Shown here in pieces: positions 27,901 through 36,655 of a DNA stretch of 64,000 nt. Position 1 is the stretch's first letter. Every line of letters starts with the position of its first letter. The notes under the pieces were generated by a model that was not told where the DNA came from, ran no database searches, and saw nothing but the letters and a program-made list of their open reading frames with translations. This stretch comes from Corynebacterium cystitidis (GTDB taxonomy: Bacteria > Actinomycetota > Actinomycetes > Mycobacteriales > Mycobacteriaceae): NCBI RefSeq assembly GCF_900187295.1, contig NZ_LT906473.1, positions 1,922,001-1,986,000 of the forward strand. Reading direction: 5' to 3'. Both the position numbers and the translations under genes were made by a program.

Positions 27901-28703
27901 AAACTCCGCACGTCTTGCTCCCTGTCTTTCCTGGCACGAACTCGGAGTATGACATGGCCGAAGCCTTCGAGGCCGCCGGTGCGACTACTGAGTTCCACTT
28001 GATCCGCAACCTCACTCCGGAGATGTTGGCCGAGGATACGCAGGCGTTCATCGCGAAGCTGGACCAGGCGGAGATCCTGGCGTTCTCTGGCGGTTTCTCG
28101 CTAGGTGATGAGCCGGACGGCTCCGCCAAATTTATCGCTGCGTTTTTGCGCTCGCCAGAGGTCGCCGAAGCTGTGAAGGCGTTTGTGAATCGTGAAGGCT
28201 TGGTGCTGGGTATCTGCAACGGGTTCCAGGCGCTGGTCAAGTCCGGTTTCCTCCCTTATGGTGATCCCGCAAAGCTCACCGAGGACTCCCCGACTTTAGC
28301 TCACAACCGTCAGCTGCGCCACGTTTCCCGCATCGCGTCCACCCGTGTTGCATCCGTGGCCTCCCCGTGGCTGAGCTCGTTTGAGCCTGGGCAGCAGCAC
28401 CTGATGCCGGTGTCGCACGGTGAGGGTCGCTTTGTGGTGTCCGAGGCCGAGGCACGCGCACTTTTCGACGCCGGCCAGGTCGCATTCCAGTACGTGGATG
28501 CGCAGGGCGAGCCAACCATGGTGGCTCCTGATAACCCGAACGGTTCCTCCTATGCGATCGAAGGGATCGTCTCGGCTGATGGCCGGATCTTGGGCAAGAT
28601 GGGCCACCCGGAGCGATTCCGTGATGGCTTGATGCGCAACATCCCCGGCATCGGCGAACAGGACATCTTCGCCAACGCGGTGAACTGGGTGCGCGGAAAG
28701 TAG
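24993..28703 (+). CDS. purL: Single-chain phosphoribosylformylglycinamidine synthase
   Basis: A 1236-residue enzyme for step 4 of purine synthesis (FGAR to FGAM, with Gln and ATP). It combines a PurS-like N-terminus (about 1-130), the two PurL ATPase halves (TYWSDHCRHTTF near 218, ETHNHPTEIEPFGG near 322) and a C-terminal class I glutaminase with nucleophile Cys in GICNGFQAL near 1074 and a GHPE motif close to the end. Length and organisation fit the 'clade II' single-chain enzymes I know from bifidobacteria, clostridia and streptococci. Most corynebacteria use separate PurS, PurQ and PurL, so acquisition by transfer is likely. No other pur gene is adjacent. Confidence 0.9.
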   Translation: MDARLAVRRTPDFRNEEAATLAALNNLEGVALDSVAVVNLYDVFGATQADLDALRRSVVADERVDEILSPAQLEGLLASEGRSFLAVEPLPGQYDQRADAAEQALRLLEPTTTATIYSAELYVFEGEADMRALREFLINPVEAGEKDMSILREPELGEVEPLRTYPDFLELNDEALEQLLADNGMAMSLADLKVVQDYFQSEGRTPTQVELSTLDTYWSDHCRHTTFNTELTSIEVAEPKFGEQLQRALDRYDELREANGRTHKPRTLMDMGTIMGRELRRTGVMDDQEVSEEINACSVFVHVRDDKRSEESPWLLMFKNETHNHPTEIEPFGGASTCLGGAIRDPLSGRSWVYQAMRLSGSGDINTPRSETLPGKLPQADISTRAAQGYSSYGNQIGLATTGVREFNHPGYVAKRMELGAVVAAAPLENVKRLDPQPGDQVIILGGRTGRDGVGGATGSSKAHDEDSVARSGAEVQKGNPVNERKIQRLFRMPEVAQMIVRCNDFGAGGVSVAVGELADSIDIYLDRVPLKYAGLNAREIAISESQERMAVVVKPGDAQAFIAAAAEENLEAVVLAEITDTGRLRMFMNGEVVLDMTREFIDTNGADRAQNVRLVPADSTPAPRPATVLDALRRYGSQEGMIEQFDATVGRSTVLMPYGGRTQKTDEIASVQTLPVPGGTSTASVMAYGYSPMLADESPFLMGAYSVVEALSRLAAVGANPRDAWLSVQEYFQRLDQNPELWGEVTQALLGLLEAQDKFQVAAIGGKDSMSGTYGDDLHVPPTLVTFAVGVMDVADVRPAAIPHGEFDLYLIEHTPLASGEPNYEQLVDNFSSVIGCQTAAAASIVTEAGLGHALVNMAVGNELGVNLASVNLASSVHGVSIGSIILAVPAGAAAPGTKIGSTNTTGEFTFGSESFTLEQALAALESEYREVFPLNEDFNGAEADEALPDFATTTTGDVPVAARSTVVETPHVLLPVFPGTNSEYDMAEAFEAAGATTEFHLIRNLTPEMLAEDTQAFIAKLDQAEILAFSGGFSLGDEPDGSAKFIAAFLRSPEVAEAVKAFVNREGLVLGICNGFQALVKSGFLPYGDPAKLTEDSPTLAHNRQLRHVSRIASTRVASVASPWLSSFEPGQQHLMPVSHGEGRFVVSEAEARALFDAGQVAFQYVDAQGEPTMVAPDNPNGSSYAIEGIVSADGRILGKMGHPERFRDGLMRNIPGIGEQDIFANAVNWVRGK

Positions 28704-28816
28704 TCCAGGAAAATCAGGGGTGCCTTAGGGGATTGCGGGTTCTGTTTCACAGGGATGTTTCCGATCGCCGAAGCAGATTCTTTCCTGGCCACAGACTCCT
28801 AGTGACCTTTTTGGCC

Positions 28817-29800
28817 TCACAATGTCGCCGGGACTGCCGGACCTAGCGTCACAAACTCGTATCCGGCCGCGCGCAGCTGTGGCAGAGCCATGCCCACTCC
28901 CTCTGCTGTGCCGCTGCTTGGTTGGTTCATGTGCAATAACACAATCGAGCCTGGGACGCTACCTAGCAGGTTGTTGGAAACTGCGGGAGCAGTCAGCGTC
29001 GCGCCGGCATCACCGTTGACGTTAAAGCCAGCAATACTTACGCCCAGCTCCTGGGCGATCCTCACGGCGATGTCGTCATAATGGGCAGTACCCGAGCGAA
29101 ACCAGTTCGATTCCACCCCCAGGAACTCCTGCATGAAGCTCCGATTGTGTTCGATTTCTTCCACGACCTCGTCAACATTCGCTGTGCCGACAACTCCGTA
29201 GGCTGACCGGCCATGCACCGAAAGCGGCTTGTGCCACGAGCCGTGGTTTTCGATCTGAAAAAGCGAATCACTCGCCAACTCTTGGGCACGTTGCGGGTTG
29301 GCATCAATCCATCGCTTGTTCAAAAAGAGCGTTGCCGGCACTTGTTCTTGTTGCAAGGTGGTCAGCAGGGCTTCGTCGACAAGCGATCCGTGCGTGCCCC
29401 CACAAGCGTCGAACGTGAGTGCAAGCCTCTTCGGGGCCGTGCTCACACGCTCCACGATTCCCGGCAGGTGCGTGCCCCACGCATGTGGTGTGGCACCACG
29501 GTATTTTTCCGCGACCTGCGCTGCACGCTCCGCCCGCGCAGGCTTTTCGACGAGCGTCTCTGGCACCACCTCGGATGTGGGATGAGTTTTGGGACGAGAA
29601 TTCCCCGAAGGCATCACAGTTTCCGGCTCAACATCCGGGCGGAGCGACGATGCGCAGGACGTGAGGGCTGCAGCTGCGCCTAAAAGTGGTAGGACAAGCC
29701 CTGCACGCAGAACTTCCCGGCGGCTAACTGGGTGAGCTGCGCAACCGCACGCGGTGCGGGCTTCGGCGTGGTGCTGCTGAGCAACAAAGTATCCTCCCAT
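28817..29800 (-). CDS. Tat-exported polysaccharide deacetylase lipoprotein
   Basis: A 327-residue NodB-fold protein. A twin-Arg signal SRREVLRAG runs into a hydrophobic stretch ending LTSC, so it is probably a Tat substrate lipidated at that Cys. The deacetylase core has LTFDACGGTHG (motif 1, with Asp but ACGG rather than DG), IENHGSWHKPLS (the His pair) and WFRSGTAHYDD. Members remove acetyl groups from peptidoglycan or other wall polysaccharides. The start is uncertain: ATG 29800 keeps a short n-region before RR, but the frame is open to 29926. Confidence 0.75.
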   Translation of the reverse strand: MGGYFVAQQHHAEARTACGCAAHPVSRREVLRAGLVLPLLGAAAALTSCASSLRPDVEPETVMPSGNSRPKTHPTSEVVPETLVEKPARAERAAQVAEKYRGATPHAWGTHLPGIVERVSTAPKRLALTFDACGGTHGSLVDEALLTTLQQEQVPATLFLNKRWIDANPQRAQELASDSLFQIENHGSWHKPLSVHGRSAYGVVGTANVDEVVEEIEHNRSFMQEFLGVESNWFRSGTAHYDDIAVRIAQELGVSIAGFNVNGDAGATLTAPAVSNNLLGSVPGSIVLLHMNQPSSGTAEGVGMALPQLRAAGYEFVTLGPAVPATL

Positions 29801-29939
29801 GGGATCACAGTGTATTCCCTCTGAGTATCTCCTCTGAGCAGACCGCATATACGTCGAAGCAAAGCCGTGAATTTTTGAAATGTGGCCCCTCGATAGCGGT
29901 CGCTTGGTGGCTTTCGCCTTTTCCACACCCGCTATTAAG

Positions 29940-30064
29940 TGAGTTCGTATTCCTGAGTTCGAATTCTAGGAATCTAGCAACCGTTTTCAAAAACGTTTCT
30001 ACTGGTCAAGCAAATTTTCCGGATTAATTAAAACCTAAAATGCGAACCGAGGAATACGAACTCA
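29940..30064. repeat. Inverted repeat with perfect 15-base arms
   Basis: TGAGTTCGTATTCCT (29940-29954) is matched by its exact complement at 30050-30064 across 95 bases. A degenerate third copy, GAGTTCGAATTC, begins at 29955. The repeat lies between the prpC stop and the deacetylase gene, both on the minus strand. The loop is AT-rich and may carry the deacetylase promoter. It could be the end structure of a tiny element or a long-range terminator. Confidence 0.55.
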
Positions 30065-30094
30065 GCCCCAGCCAGGCCGCGCCAGCCCCAAAAA

Positions 30095-31243
30095 CTACTG
30101 CGCAGCCTTCGGGTGGTGGCGCTCGCCCGGCCCGTTGTAGGCAGACAATGGGCGGATCAGAGAGTTGTTCTCAAACTGCTCGATAATGTGGGCGGTCCAG
30201 CCGGTGATGCGGCTCATCACAAACAGCGGGGTGAAAAACGGGATGTCAAAGCCCATGATGTAGTAGGCAGGCCCTGCCGGGAAATCCAGGTTCGGCCGGA
30301 TCTTAATGGAGGTGTTGTCGTACATGGTTTTGGCCATGATGTCGTACATCTCAACCCACTTGTCGGAGCCTTCGTGCTCAGAAGCGAGCTTTTTAAAGGC
30401 GGCTTCCATCGTCGGCACGCGCGAGTCGCCCTTCTTGTACACGCGGTGGCCAAAGCCCATCACCAGTTCCTTGTTGGCCAGCTTGTCCTTGCACCACTGC
30501 TCGGCGCGGGCTGGATCATCAACCTCGATCATGTTGTGCATGACCGCCTCATTCGCCCCGCCGTGTAATGGTCCTTTCAGCGCGCCGATAGCTCCGGTGA
30601 TGGCGGACCATGGGTCAGACAATGTGGAAGTGATCACACGCGCGGTGAAGGTCGAGGCGTTGAAGGAATGCTCCGCGTAGAGGATCATGGATTTTTCGAA
30701 GCATTCGACATCGCCCGGCTTGTTGACCGGGGAGTCGGGGCCGTCGCCGAAGACCATCCAGAGGAAGTTCTCGGTAAATGAGCGGTTTGGGTCCGGCTGA
30801 ATGTAGCCCTCGCCCCGGCGGCGGCGAATATCAAGTGCCACGATGGTGGGCAGCTTGGCCAGCAGGGAACGGGCAATCTTCTTGATGTGATCGGTGTCTT
30901 TGGTGAAGTGGTCTGGGTCCTGGGTGCCTAGGTAGGCCACTGCGCCACGCAGCACGTCCATGGGGTGGCAGTCAATGGGCATGGACATGATCATGTCGAT
31001 GGTGCCTTGGTCGAGGTCGCGGTTGTCCCAGCAGCCTTTGCGGAATTCCAGCATGTCTTCTTCTGTTGGCAGTTCGCCGCGCCACAGCAGGTAGGCGACT
31101 TCTTCGAAGGTGCAGTGTTCGGCCAGTTCTTGGACTGGGTAGCCGCGGTAGAGCAGCGAGTTGGTTTCTGGGTTGACTTTGGATACTGCGGTGTAGTCTG
31201 CGACAACGCCGACGAGGCCTTTGCGGATGTCTTGCTCGGTCAT
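30095..31243 (-). CDS. prpC: 2-methylcitrate synthase
   Basis: A 382-residue citrate-synthase-fold enzyme that condenses propionyl-CoA with oxaloacetate to 2-methylcitrate. Seen: KGLVGVVADYTAVSKVNPETNSLLYRGYPV at the N-terminus, GGANEAVMHNM and the catalytic loop GFGHRVYKKGDSR near residue 265, and an Asp-bearing C-terminal segment. Length fits corynebacterial PrpC. It is third in the prpD-prpB-prpC operon, 27 bases after prpB. Confidence 0.95.
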   Translation of the reverse strand: MTEQDIRKGLVGVVADYTAVSKVNPETNSLLYRGYPVQELAEHCTFEEVAYLLWRGELPTEEDMLEFRKGCWDNRDLDQGTIDMIMSMPIDCHPMDVLRGAVAYLGTQDPDHFTKDTDHIKKIARSLLAKLPTIVALDIRRRRGEGYIQPDPNRSFTENFLWMVFGDGPDSPVNKPGDVECFEKSMILYAEHSFNASTFTARVITSTLSDPWSAITGAIGALKGPLHGGANEAVMHNMIEVDDPARAEQWCKDKLANKELVMGFGHRVYKKGDSRVPTMEAAFKKLASEHEGSDKWVEMYDIMAKTMYDNTSIKIRPNLDFPAGPAYYIMGFDIPFFTPLFVMSRITGWTAHIIEQFENNSLIRPLSAYNGPGERHHPKAAQ

Positions 31244-31270
31244 GATGGTTCCTTTCGGAGTTTTCGGGGC

Positions 31271-32194
31271 TTAGCTTTCAAAGGTGGACTTGTAGGTATC
31301 GAGGGAGTAGGTGAATACTTGCTGGTCAAAGGCGTTGTAGTCTTCGTAGCGCACCAGTTCATAGAGCCGGGCGCGGTGCTGCATGCGGTCCAACCATTCA
31401 GCGTTGGTGCCGGTGGCGGCCACGTCGCGGAGGAATTCTTCGGTGGCTCCCATGGCCACGCGCAGGGTGGAGACGGGCCAGATCACAGCGTTATAGCCGA
31501 TGTCTTCCAGTGTTTTCGCGCTGAGCAGTTCGGTTTTGCCGAATTCTGTCATATTGGCCAGCAGTGGCACATCAACAGCGGCGCGGAACTTTTCGAAGTC
31601 GGCAGGGGTATACAGCGCTTCGGTGAAGATGAGGTCGGCGCCGGCATCGGCGTAGGCTTTGGCACGATCGATGGCATTATCTATGCCTTCGATACCCGCG
31701 GCATCGGTGCGCGCGCAGATCACAAAGTTGTCGTCGCGGCGCTCGTTGACGGCGGCGGTGATGCGACGCACCATCAAATCTTGGGGGACTACTTCTTTGC
31801 CGTCGAGGTGTCCGCAGCGCTTCGGGTTGACCTGGTCTTCTAGGTGGAAGCCTGCGATTCCTGCGTCTTCGAATTCGCTGATGGTGCGCGCGGCACTCAT
31901 GGGTTCGCCGAAGCCGGTGTCTGCGTCGACAAGCACGGGCAGGTTGGTAGCACGTGCGATGTGGCGCGACCGCCCGGCAACTTCGGTGAGTGTGGTCAGG
32001 CCGATGTCGGGAAGGCCCAGGTCATTGGCTAGGACCGCGCCGGAGACGTAGACGCCGTTGAAGCCGCCGATGTCTTCGATCAGGCGCGCGGTCAGCGGGT
32101 TGAATGCGCCCGGCAGTGTGGTGATTTCGCTTGAGTTTAGCGATTCTCGCAGTGCTTGCCGACGCTCGGTTGCGGTTGTTGCGGAGCTGAACAC
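31271..32194 (-). CDS. prpB: 2-methylisocitrate lyase
   Basis: A 307-residue isocitrate-lyase-superfamily enzyme splitting 2-methylisocitrate to pyruvate and succinate. The active-site loop RCGHLDGKEVVP, with the catalytic Cys near residue 128, is the PrpB form. DADTGFGEP provides Mg ligands. Its start codon overlaps the prpD stop (the frames meet at 32194), so translation is coupled. Confidence 0.95.
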   Translation of the reverse strand: MFSSATTATERRQALRESLNSSEITTLPGAFNPLTARLIEDIGGFNGVYVSGAVLANDLGLPDIGLTTLTEVAGRSRHIARATNLPVLVDADTGFGEPMSAARTISEFEDAGIAGFHLEDQVNPKRCGHLDGKEVVPQDLMVRRITAAVNERRDDNFVICARTDAAGIEGIDNAIDRAKAYADAGADLIFTEALYTPADFEKFRAAVDVPLLANMTEFGKTELLSAKTLEDIGYNAVIWPVSTLRVAMGATEEFLRDVAATGTNAEWLDRMQHRARLYELVRYEDYNAFDQQVFTYSLDTYKSTFES

Positions 32195-33711
32195 TAGAAG
32201 ATGCCTCCTGGGATTTCAGGTGCACTTGCCAGAGCTTTATCGGTGACTACAACGTTGAGCTCGTTGAGGTCGGTGAGGTTTTCCAGGTTCTGCACCGCAT
32301 CGAGGAAGCGGTTTTGCTCTTCTTCAGACACAAGTCCCTTGGCCAGGGTGCGGAACTTGGTGATGTACTGTTCGCGGGCGAAGGGGCGGGCACCGAGTGG
32401 GTGGGCATCAGCTACTGCCATTTCGTCTTCGATGACGGTGCCGTCGGTGAAGGTGATCACGGCGCGGGCGCCGAATGCTTTCTCGGCCGGGTCGTGGGAG
32501 TGGTAGCGGCGGGTCCATTCTGGGTCTTCCACGGTGGAGATTTTGTGCCATAGCTCCACGGTTTCTGGCCGTCCTGCGCGCTCTGGGGTGTAGGAGTCCA
32601 CGTGGTGCCAGGTGCCGTCTTCTAAGGCTACAGCAAACATGTACATAATCGAGTGGTCGAGGGTCTCACGCGAGGCCTTGGGATCCATCTTCTGTGGGTC
32701 GTTGGCGCCGGTGCCGATCACATAGTGGGTGTGGTGCGAGGTGTGCAGCACGATGGATTCAATATCGCCGGTGGACAGGCCCTTGCCCGCGATGGTCTCC
32801 TTCATGCGGCGTGCCAGGTCAATCGGTGCCTGTGCCTGGTATTCGGCGGAGTGTTCTTTGGTGTAGGTCTCTAGGATGGCGCGCTTTTCTTCACCTTCGG
32901 CTGGCAGTGGCACGGTGTAGGTGCGCTCAGGCGAGTGCAGCATCCAGGCGATGAAGCCGTCTTCGCCTTCCCAGATGGGTGCTGGTGCGCCTTCGCCACG
33001 CATGGCACGGTCGACGGCTTCGATGGCCATCTTGCCGGCGAATGCTGGGGCTGATGCCTTCCAGGAGGAGATCAGGCCTTTGCGGGACTGGCGTGTTGCG
33101 GTGGTGGTGTGCAGTGCTTGCCCGACGGCCTGGTAGATGGTGTCTACATCCAACCCCAGCATGGTGCCGATGCCAGCTGCCGCGGAGGGGCCGAGGTGTG
33201 CCACGTGGTCGATCTTCCACTCGTGGAGGCAGATGCCCTTAACCAGGTTGACTTGGATTTCGTAGCCGGTGGCGATCCCACGGATCAGGGCTTTGCCGTC
33301 GAGGCCTTTGTGTTGTGCCACGGCCAGGATTGGTGGGATGTTGTCTCCGGGGTGGGAGTAGTCGGCTGCCAGGAAGGTGTCGTGGAAGTCGAGTTCGCGC
33401 ACGGCGGTGCCGTTAGCAAATGCTGCCCACTCGGCGGAGTAGGTGCCGTCCACACCGAATACTTTCGCGCCGCCAGCGTCGCTGGCGACAGGGTGAGATA
33501 GTGCCATTGCGCGGGCGGTGGTCACGGGGCGGCGTGGGACAGAGGCCACTGCAACTGCTGCGTTGTCGATGATGCGGTTGATGATCATGTCGACGGAATC
33601 AGCTGGCACCTCGACTGGGTCGGCGGCGACTTTGGCCACTTTGTAGGCGAGGTGTTGCTCGATGAGGAATTCTTCTGCGGACTTATGTGTGCGTACTTCG
33701 TGGTTGATCAT
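32194..33711 (-). CDS. prpD: 2-methylcitrate dehydratase
   Basis: A 505-residue MmgE/PrpD-family enzyme, first of the propionate operon. The opening [14 protein letters not shown], and the match along the chain to corynebacterial PrpD ([27 protein letters not shown]), make the identity clear. ATG 33711 is chosen over one six codons upstream because a TAAAGT -10 box (33719-33724, minus strand) ends 7 bases before it, giving a leaderless mRNA. The -35 region is poor, as expected for an activator-dependent promoter. Confidence 0.92.
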   Translation of the reverse strand: MINHEVRTHKSAEEFLIEQHLAYKVAKVAADPVEVPADSVDMIINRIIDNAAVAVASVPRRPVTTARAMALSHPVASDAGGAKVFGVDGTYSAEWAAFANGTAVRELDFHDTFLAADYSHPGDNIPPILAVAQHKGLDGKALIRGIATGYEIQVNLVKGICLHEWKIDHVAHLGPSAAAGIGTMLGLDVDTIYQAVGQALHTTTATRQSRKGLISSWKASAPAFAGKMAIEAVDRAMRGEGAPAPIWEGEDGFIAWMLHSPERTYTVPLPAEGEEKRAILETYTKEHSAEYQAQAPIDLARRMKETIAGKGLSTGDIESIVLHTSHHTHYVIGTGANDPQKMDPKASRETLDHSIMYMFAVALEDGTWHHVDSYTPERAGRPETVELWHKISTVEDPEWTRRYHSHDPAEKAFGARAVITFTDGTVIEDEMAVADAHPLGARPFAREQYITKFRTLAKGLVSEEEQNRFLDAVQNLENLTDLNELNVVVTDKALASAPEIPGGIF

Positions 33712-33718
33712 GCACGTC

Positions 33719-33724
33719 ACTTTA
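33719..33724 (-). promoter_or_regulatory. -10 box of prpDBC
   Basis: TAAAGT on the minus strand, 7 bases before the prpD ATG. There is no good -35 hexamer 17 bases upstream. A PrpR/RamB-like half-site at 33748-33757 lies just beyond that position. Confidence 0.45.
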
Positions 33725-33747
33725 CGCACCTACATGTGTTTCACGTC

Positions 33748-33815
33748 ACTGCAAACTGTGTATATTTGTGTGGCATGACTTTGTAAAATTTGTGTAAATT
33801 GTAAAACTTGCAGGT
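33748..33815. promoter_or_regulatory. Putative PrpR/RamB operators in the prpD-prpR divergent region
   Basis: AGTTTGCAGT (33748-33757, minus strand) and AAACTTGCAGGT (33804-33815, plus strand) resemble the TTTGCAAA-type sites of RamB/PrpR regulators. One is next to the prpD promoter and the other about 30 bases before the regulator's start. This arrangement suits activation of prpDBC and autoregulation. Confidence 0.45.
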
Positions 33816-33844
33816 CACAGCCAATTTAGGACAGGAGCTAGCAC

Positions 33845-35164
33845 GTGAGCAAACACTACGCGGGGGCACGGATTCGCACGCTGCGCCGCCACCATGAGCT
33901 CACCCAGGTGGAAATGGCGAACCAGCTTGGTATTTCCACCAGCTATCTCAATCAGCTGGAAAATGATCAACGCCCCCTAACAGTGACGGTGCTCATGCAG
34001 CTCACCGACGCATTCGATGTGCAAGCCAGCTATTTTTCCAGCGAGCATGATCTGCGCATGATTAATGAGTTGGCCGAGGTCTTGCCTGGGATCCCCACCG
34101 ATGAGCTTGCGGATTTCTCCGCCCGCTTCCCGGATATCGCAGATCACATTACGGGATTGTCGTCGTCACGCGCTGACCCGAATCCCTACCAGCTGGTTCG
34201 CGACTTTTTCTACGATGCCAACAACTACTTCAATGAGCTGGACTTGGCTGCGGAAAAGCTGGCTGACTGGGCCGGTGCCCGCCAAATCAGGCTGACGCGC
34301 CTGGCTACCGCATTGGACAACCAGCATCGCGTAACGGTGCGCTTCAATCAGCATGACCAGCGCCAACGACGCATCTTCTACCCGGAAACGCGCGAGTTGC
34401 ACCTGCGCGGCGGCATCAATGAGGCGCAGCTGTGTTTTGAGTTGGCTTTGCAGATTGGCTTGTTGGGCCAGTCCGCGCTTATCGACGAGCTGGCCGCCGA
34501 CTTGCCTACTGATGCAGCGCGAAAGGTCGCCCGCCTTGGGCTAGCCCAGTACTATGCCGCTGCTGTGACCATGCCGTACGGAAAATTTTTGGCCCGCGCG
34601 GAGGAAACCCGCTATGACATTGATCTGTTGGCTGCCCACTTTGGTACCAGTTTTGAGTCCACGTGCCAGCGCTTGTCCACGTTGCAGCGTCCGGGGTCGC
34701 GCTCTGTGCCGTTCTTCTTTATCCGCACCGATCGCGCGGGCAATATTTCGAAGCGGCAGTCTTCGAGCTCGTTTCACTTTTCACGGACCGGTGGTTCGTG
34801 CCCGCTGTGGGTGGTGCACCGCGCCTTTGAAACCCCGAACCGTGTCACCCGCCAGGTGGCCAGCATGCCGGATGGGCGCAGCTATTTATGGATTGCAAAA
34901 ATGGTGCAGGGGCCGGTCCAACCATTTGGCACACCGGCGAAAGAATTTGCGGTGGGGCTGGGCTGCGATCTGGATCAGGCGCACCGGCTGGTGTACGCAG
35001 ATCAGCTCAACCTCTCCCCCACCGCGGCCGTGCCAATTGGGCCTGGGTGTGCAGCCTGCGTGCGCGATGATTGCGCGCAGCGCGCCTTCCCCTATGAGGG
35101 CAGGCCAATCGCGGTAGATTTGGACGCCACCACGGAACTGGCCTACCGCACGGTACAGGATTAA
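33845..35164 (+). CDS. prpR: PrpR/RamB-type short-chain fatty acyl-CoA regulator
   Basis: A 439-residue transcription factor. An XRE-type HTH is at residues 5-65 (LTQVEMANQLGISTSYLNQLENDQRPLT). A central IrrE-like domain (about 150-270) follows, then a C-terminal domain with three cysteines in GCAACVRDDCAQ, the cluster or metal site of this family. Relatives sense propionyl- or acetyl-CoA-linked signals and control methylcitrate and glyoxylate genes. GTG start with GGAG. It is divergent from prpDBC, which is its likely target. Confidence 0.88.
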   Translation: MSKHYAGARIRTLRRHHELTQVEMANQLGISTSYLNQLENDQRPLTVTVLMQLTDAFDVQASYFSSEHDLRMINELAEVLPGIPTDELADFSARFPDIADHITGLSSSRADPNPYQLVRDFFYDANNYFNELDLAAEKLADWAGARQIRLTRLATALDNQHRVTVRFNQHDQRQRRIFYPETRELHLRGGINEAQLCFELALQIGLLGQSALIDELAADLPTDAARKVARLGLAQYYAAAVTMPYGKFLARAEETRYDIDLLAAHFGTSFESTCQRLSTLQRPGSRSVPFFFIRTDRAGNISKRQSSSSFHFSRTGGSCPLWVVHRAFETPNRVTRQVASMPDGRSYLWIAKMVQGPVQPFGTPAKEFAVGLGCDLDQAHRLVYADQLNLSPTAAVPIGPGCAACVRDDCAQRAFPYEGRPIAVDLDATTELAYRTVQD

Positions 35165-35185
35165 TCCCCGATCAGCTGGGATTAG
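35161..35185. terminator. Hairpin between convergent prpR and lpdA ends
   Basis: TAATCCC (35162-35168) pairs with GGGATTA (35178-35184). The prpR stop lies in the left arm and the lpdA stop is at 35182-35184. It probably ends transcription on both sides, although no T-run is present. Confidence 0.45.
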
Positions 35186-36597
35186 TCCAAGTCGCCCTTA
35201 CCTACCAGGCGGCGCGCGGCCTCGGTAATGGAGCCGGACAGAGACGGATACACAGCCATCGAGTCCGCCAGCTGCAGCGCGGTGAGGTTGTTGGCCACCG
35301 CAATCGCCACAGACAGGATCAGCTCGGAGGCAGTTGGTGCCACGATCACGCCACCGATGATCTGGCCGGATCCTTTGCGCGCGAACAGCTTCACAAAACC
35401 ACTGTTCAACGAGCGCATACGCGCCCGTGGGTTGGTGGCCAAGTCCATCTTCACAATGTCTGCTTCCACCTCACCGTCGAGGATTTCCTGTTCGGTCACA
35501 CCCACCGCTGCGATCTCGGGGCGAGTGAACACTGCGTTGCCCACGGTCTTCAAACGGATTGGGGCAACGCCCTCTCCTAGTGCGTGGTAGATTGCCACGC
35601 GCCCCTGCATCGCCGCCACAGACGCCAGCGGATGCAGGTTCGAGCAGTCGCCTGCTGCGTAAATGCCGGACACGTTGGTCCGCGACACACGGTCCACCAC
35701 GATGTGGCCAGAGTCCTCCACATCCACGCCAGCGGCCTCAAGATTAAGCCCCGCGGTATTCGGGATGGAGCCGATAGACATGATGCAGTGCGAGCCGGTG
35801 ATCTCCCGGCCGTCTGCGGTCTTGACTACCACGCCATCACCGGTGTTGGTGACTGTTTTTACGCGCGCGTGCTTTTCTAATACCACGCCACGGGCTGCCA
35901 GTACACTTTCCAGCTCGTCGGCTGCGTCGGCGTCGTCGTGAGGCAAAATGCGGTCGCGGGAGGCCACCATGGTCACTTTCACACCCAGCTCAGCAAACGC
36001 GGAGACGAACTCGGCACCGGTTACACCAGAACCGACGACCACCACATGTTCGGGCATTTCAATCACATCATAAACCTGCTGCCAGGTCAGGATGCGGCGC
36101 CCATCTGGCTTTGCGCCGTCAAGCTCGCGTGGGGAGGCGCCGGTGCACAGCAGCACCATGTCGAATTGGCGTACTTCCTCTTCGCCGCCTGTGTGCTTGA
36201 TGCGAACGGAGTGGGTGGTGTGACCGGATTGGTCGTCATCGAAGCTAGCGTAGCCGTTGATGATCTCCACCCCGGCGCGGTCAATCTGGTTCCGGATGTC
36301 GCGTGACTGCTCGGAGGCCATCGCGATCACGCGGTTGTTCAGCGCGGTCAGGGACAGGTTGGCTTGGCCCAAACCGTGGTTGAGGCCCATATCATCGGCT
36401 CGGCGCAAGTCAGTTTTAATGTTGGCACCTGAGATGAAGCTTTTCGACGGCACAACATCTTTTAAAACGCCGGAACCACCAAGCCCCTGTGCCTCAATGA
36501 GGGTGATTTCTGCGTCATACTTCGAGGCTGTCAGTGCTGCCTCGTAGCCGGCGGGTCCACCACCGATAATCGCGATCTTTTTTCGCTGTACTGGCAC
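35182..36597 (-). CDS. lpdA: LpdA-like NAD(P)H quinone reductase (flavoprotein disulfide reductase fold)
   Basis: A 471-residue FAD enzyme with the lipoamide-dehydrogenase fold: FAD motif IIGGGPAGYEAA (10-21), NAD(P) motif VVGSGVTGAEF (about 178-188), and the second FAD motif IYAAGDCSNLHPLA. Where true Lpd has a redox Cys pair (GGTCLNVGC), this one reads GGSGVLKDVVPSK, with no cysteine. The same loss marks mycobacterial LpdA (Rv3303c), which reduces quinones rather than lipoamide. It is therefore not the E3 of pyruvate dehydrogenase. Confidence 0.85.
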   Translation of the reverse strand: MPVQRKKIAIIGGGPAGYEAALTASKYDAEITLIEAQGLGGSGVLKDVVPSKSFISGANIKTDLRRADDMGLNHGLGQANLSLTALNNRVIAMASEQSRDIRNQIDRAGVEIINGYASFDDDQSGHTTHSVRIKHTGGEEEVRQFDMVLLCTGASPRELDGAKPDGRRILTWQQVYDVIEMPEHVVVVGSGVTGAEFVSAFAELGVKVTMVASRDRILPHDDADAADELESVLAARGVVLEKHARVKTVTNTGDGVVVKTADGREITGSHCIMSIGSIPNTAGLNLEAAGVDVEDSGHIVVDRVSRTNVSGIYAAGDCSNLHPLASVAAMQGRVAIYHALGEGVAPIRLKTVGNAVFTRPEIAAVGVTEQEILDGEVEADIVKMDLATNPRARMRSLNSGFVKLFARKGSGQIIGGVIVAPTASELILSVAIAVANNLTALQLADSMAVYPSLSGSITEAARRLVGKGDLD

Positions 36598-36655
36598 GGG
36601 TGTCTAGCTCCTGTTTCGATTGTGGTTACCGTGACTAGCTTAACCTTTAATACCT

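Noticed and set aside
35182..36597. Dihydrolipoamide dehydrogenase (E3) assignment
   Set aside because: Both redox cysteines of true E3 enzymes are missing, so the quinone-reductase-type LpdA assignment was used instead.
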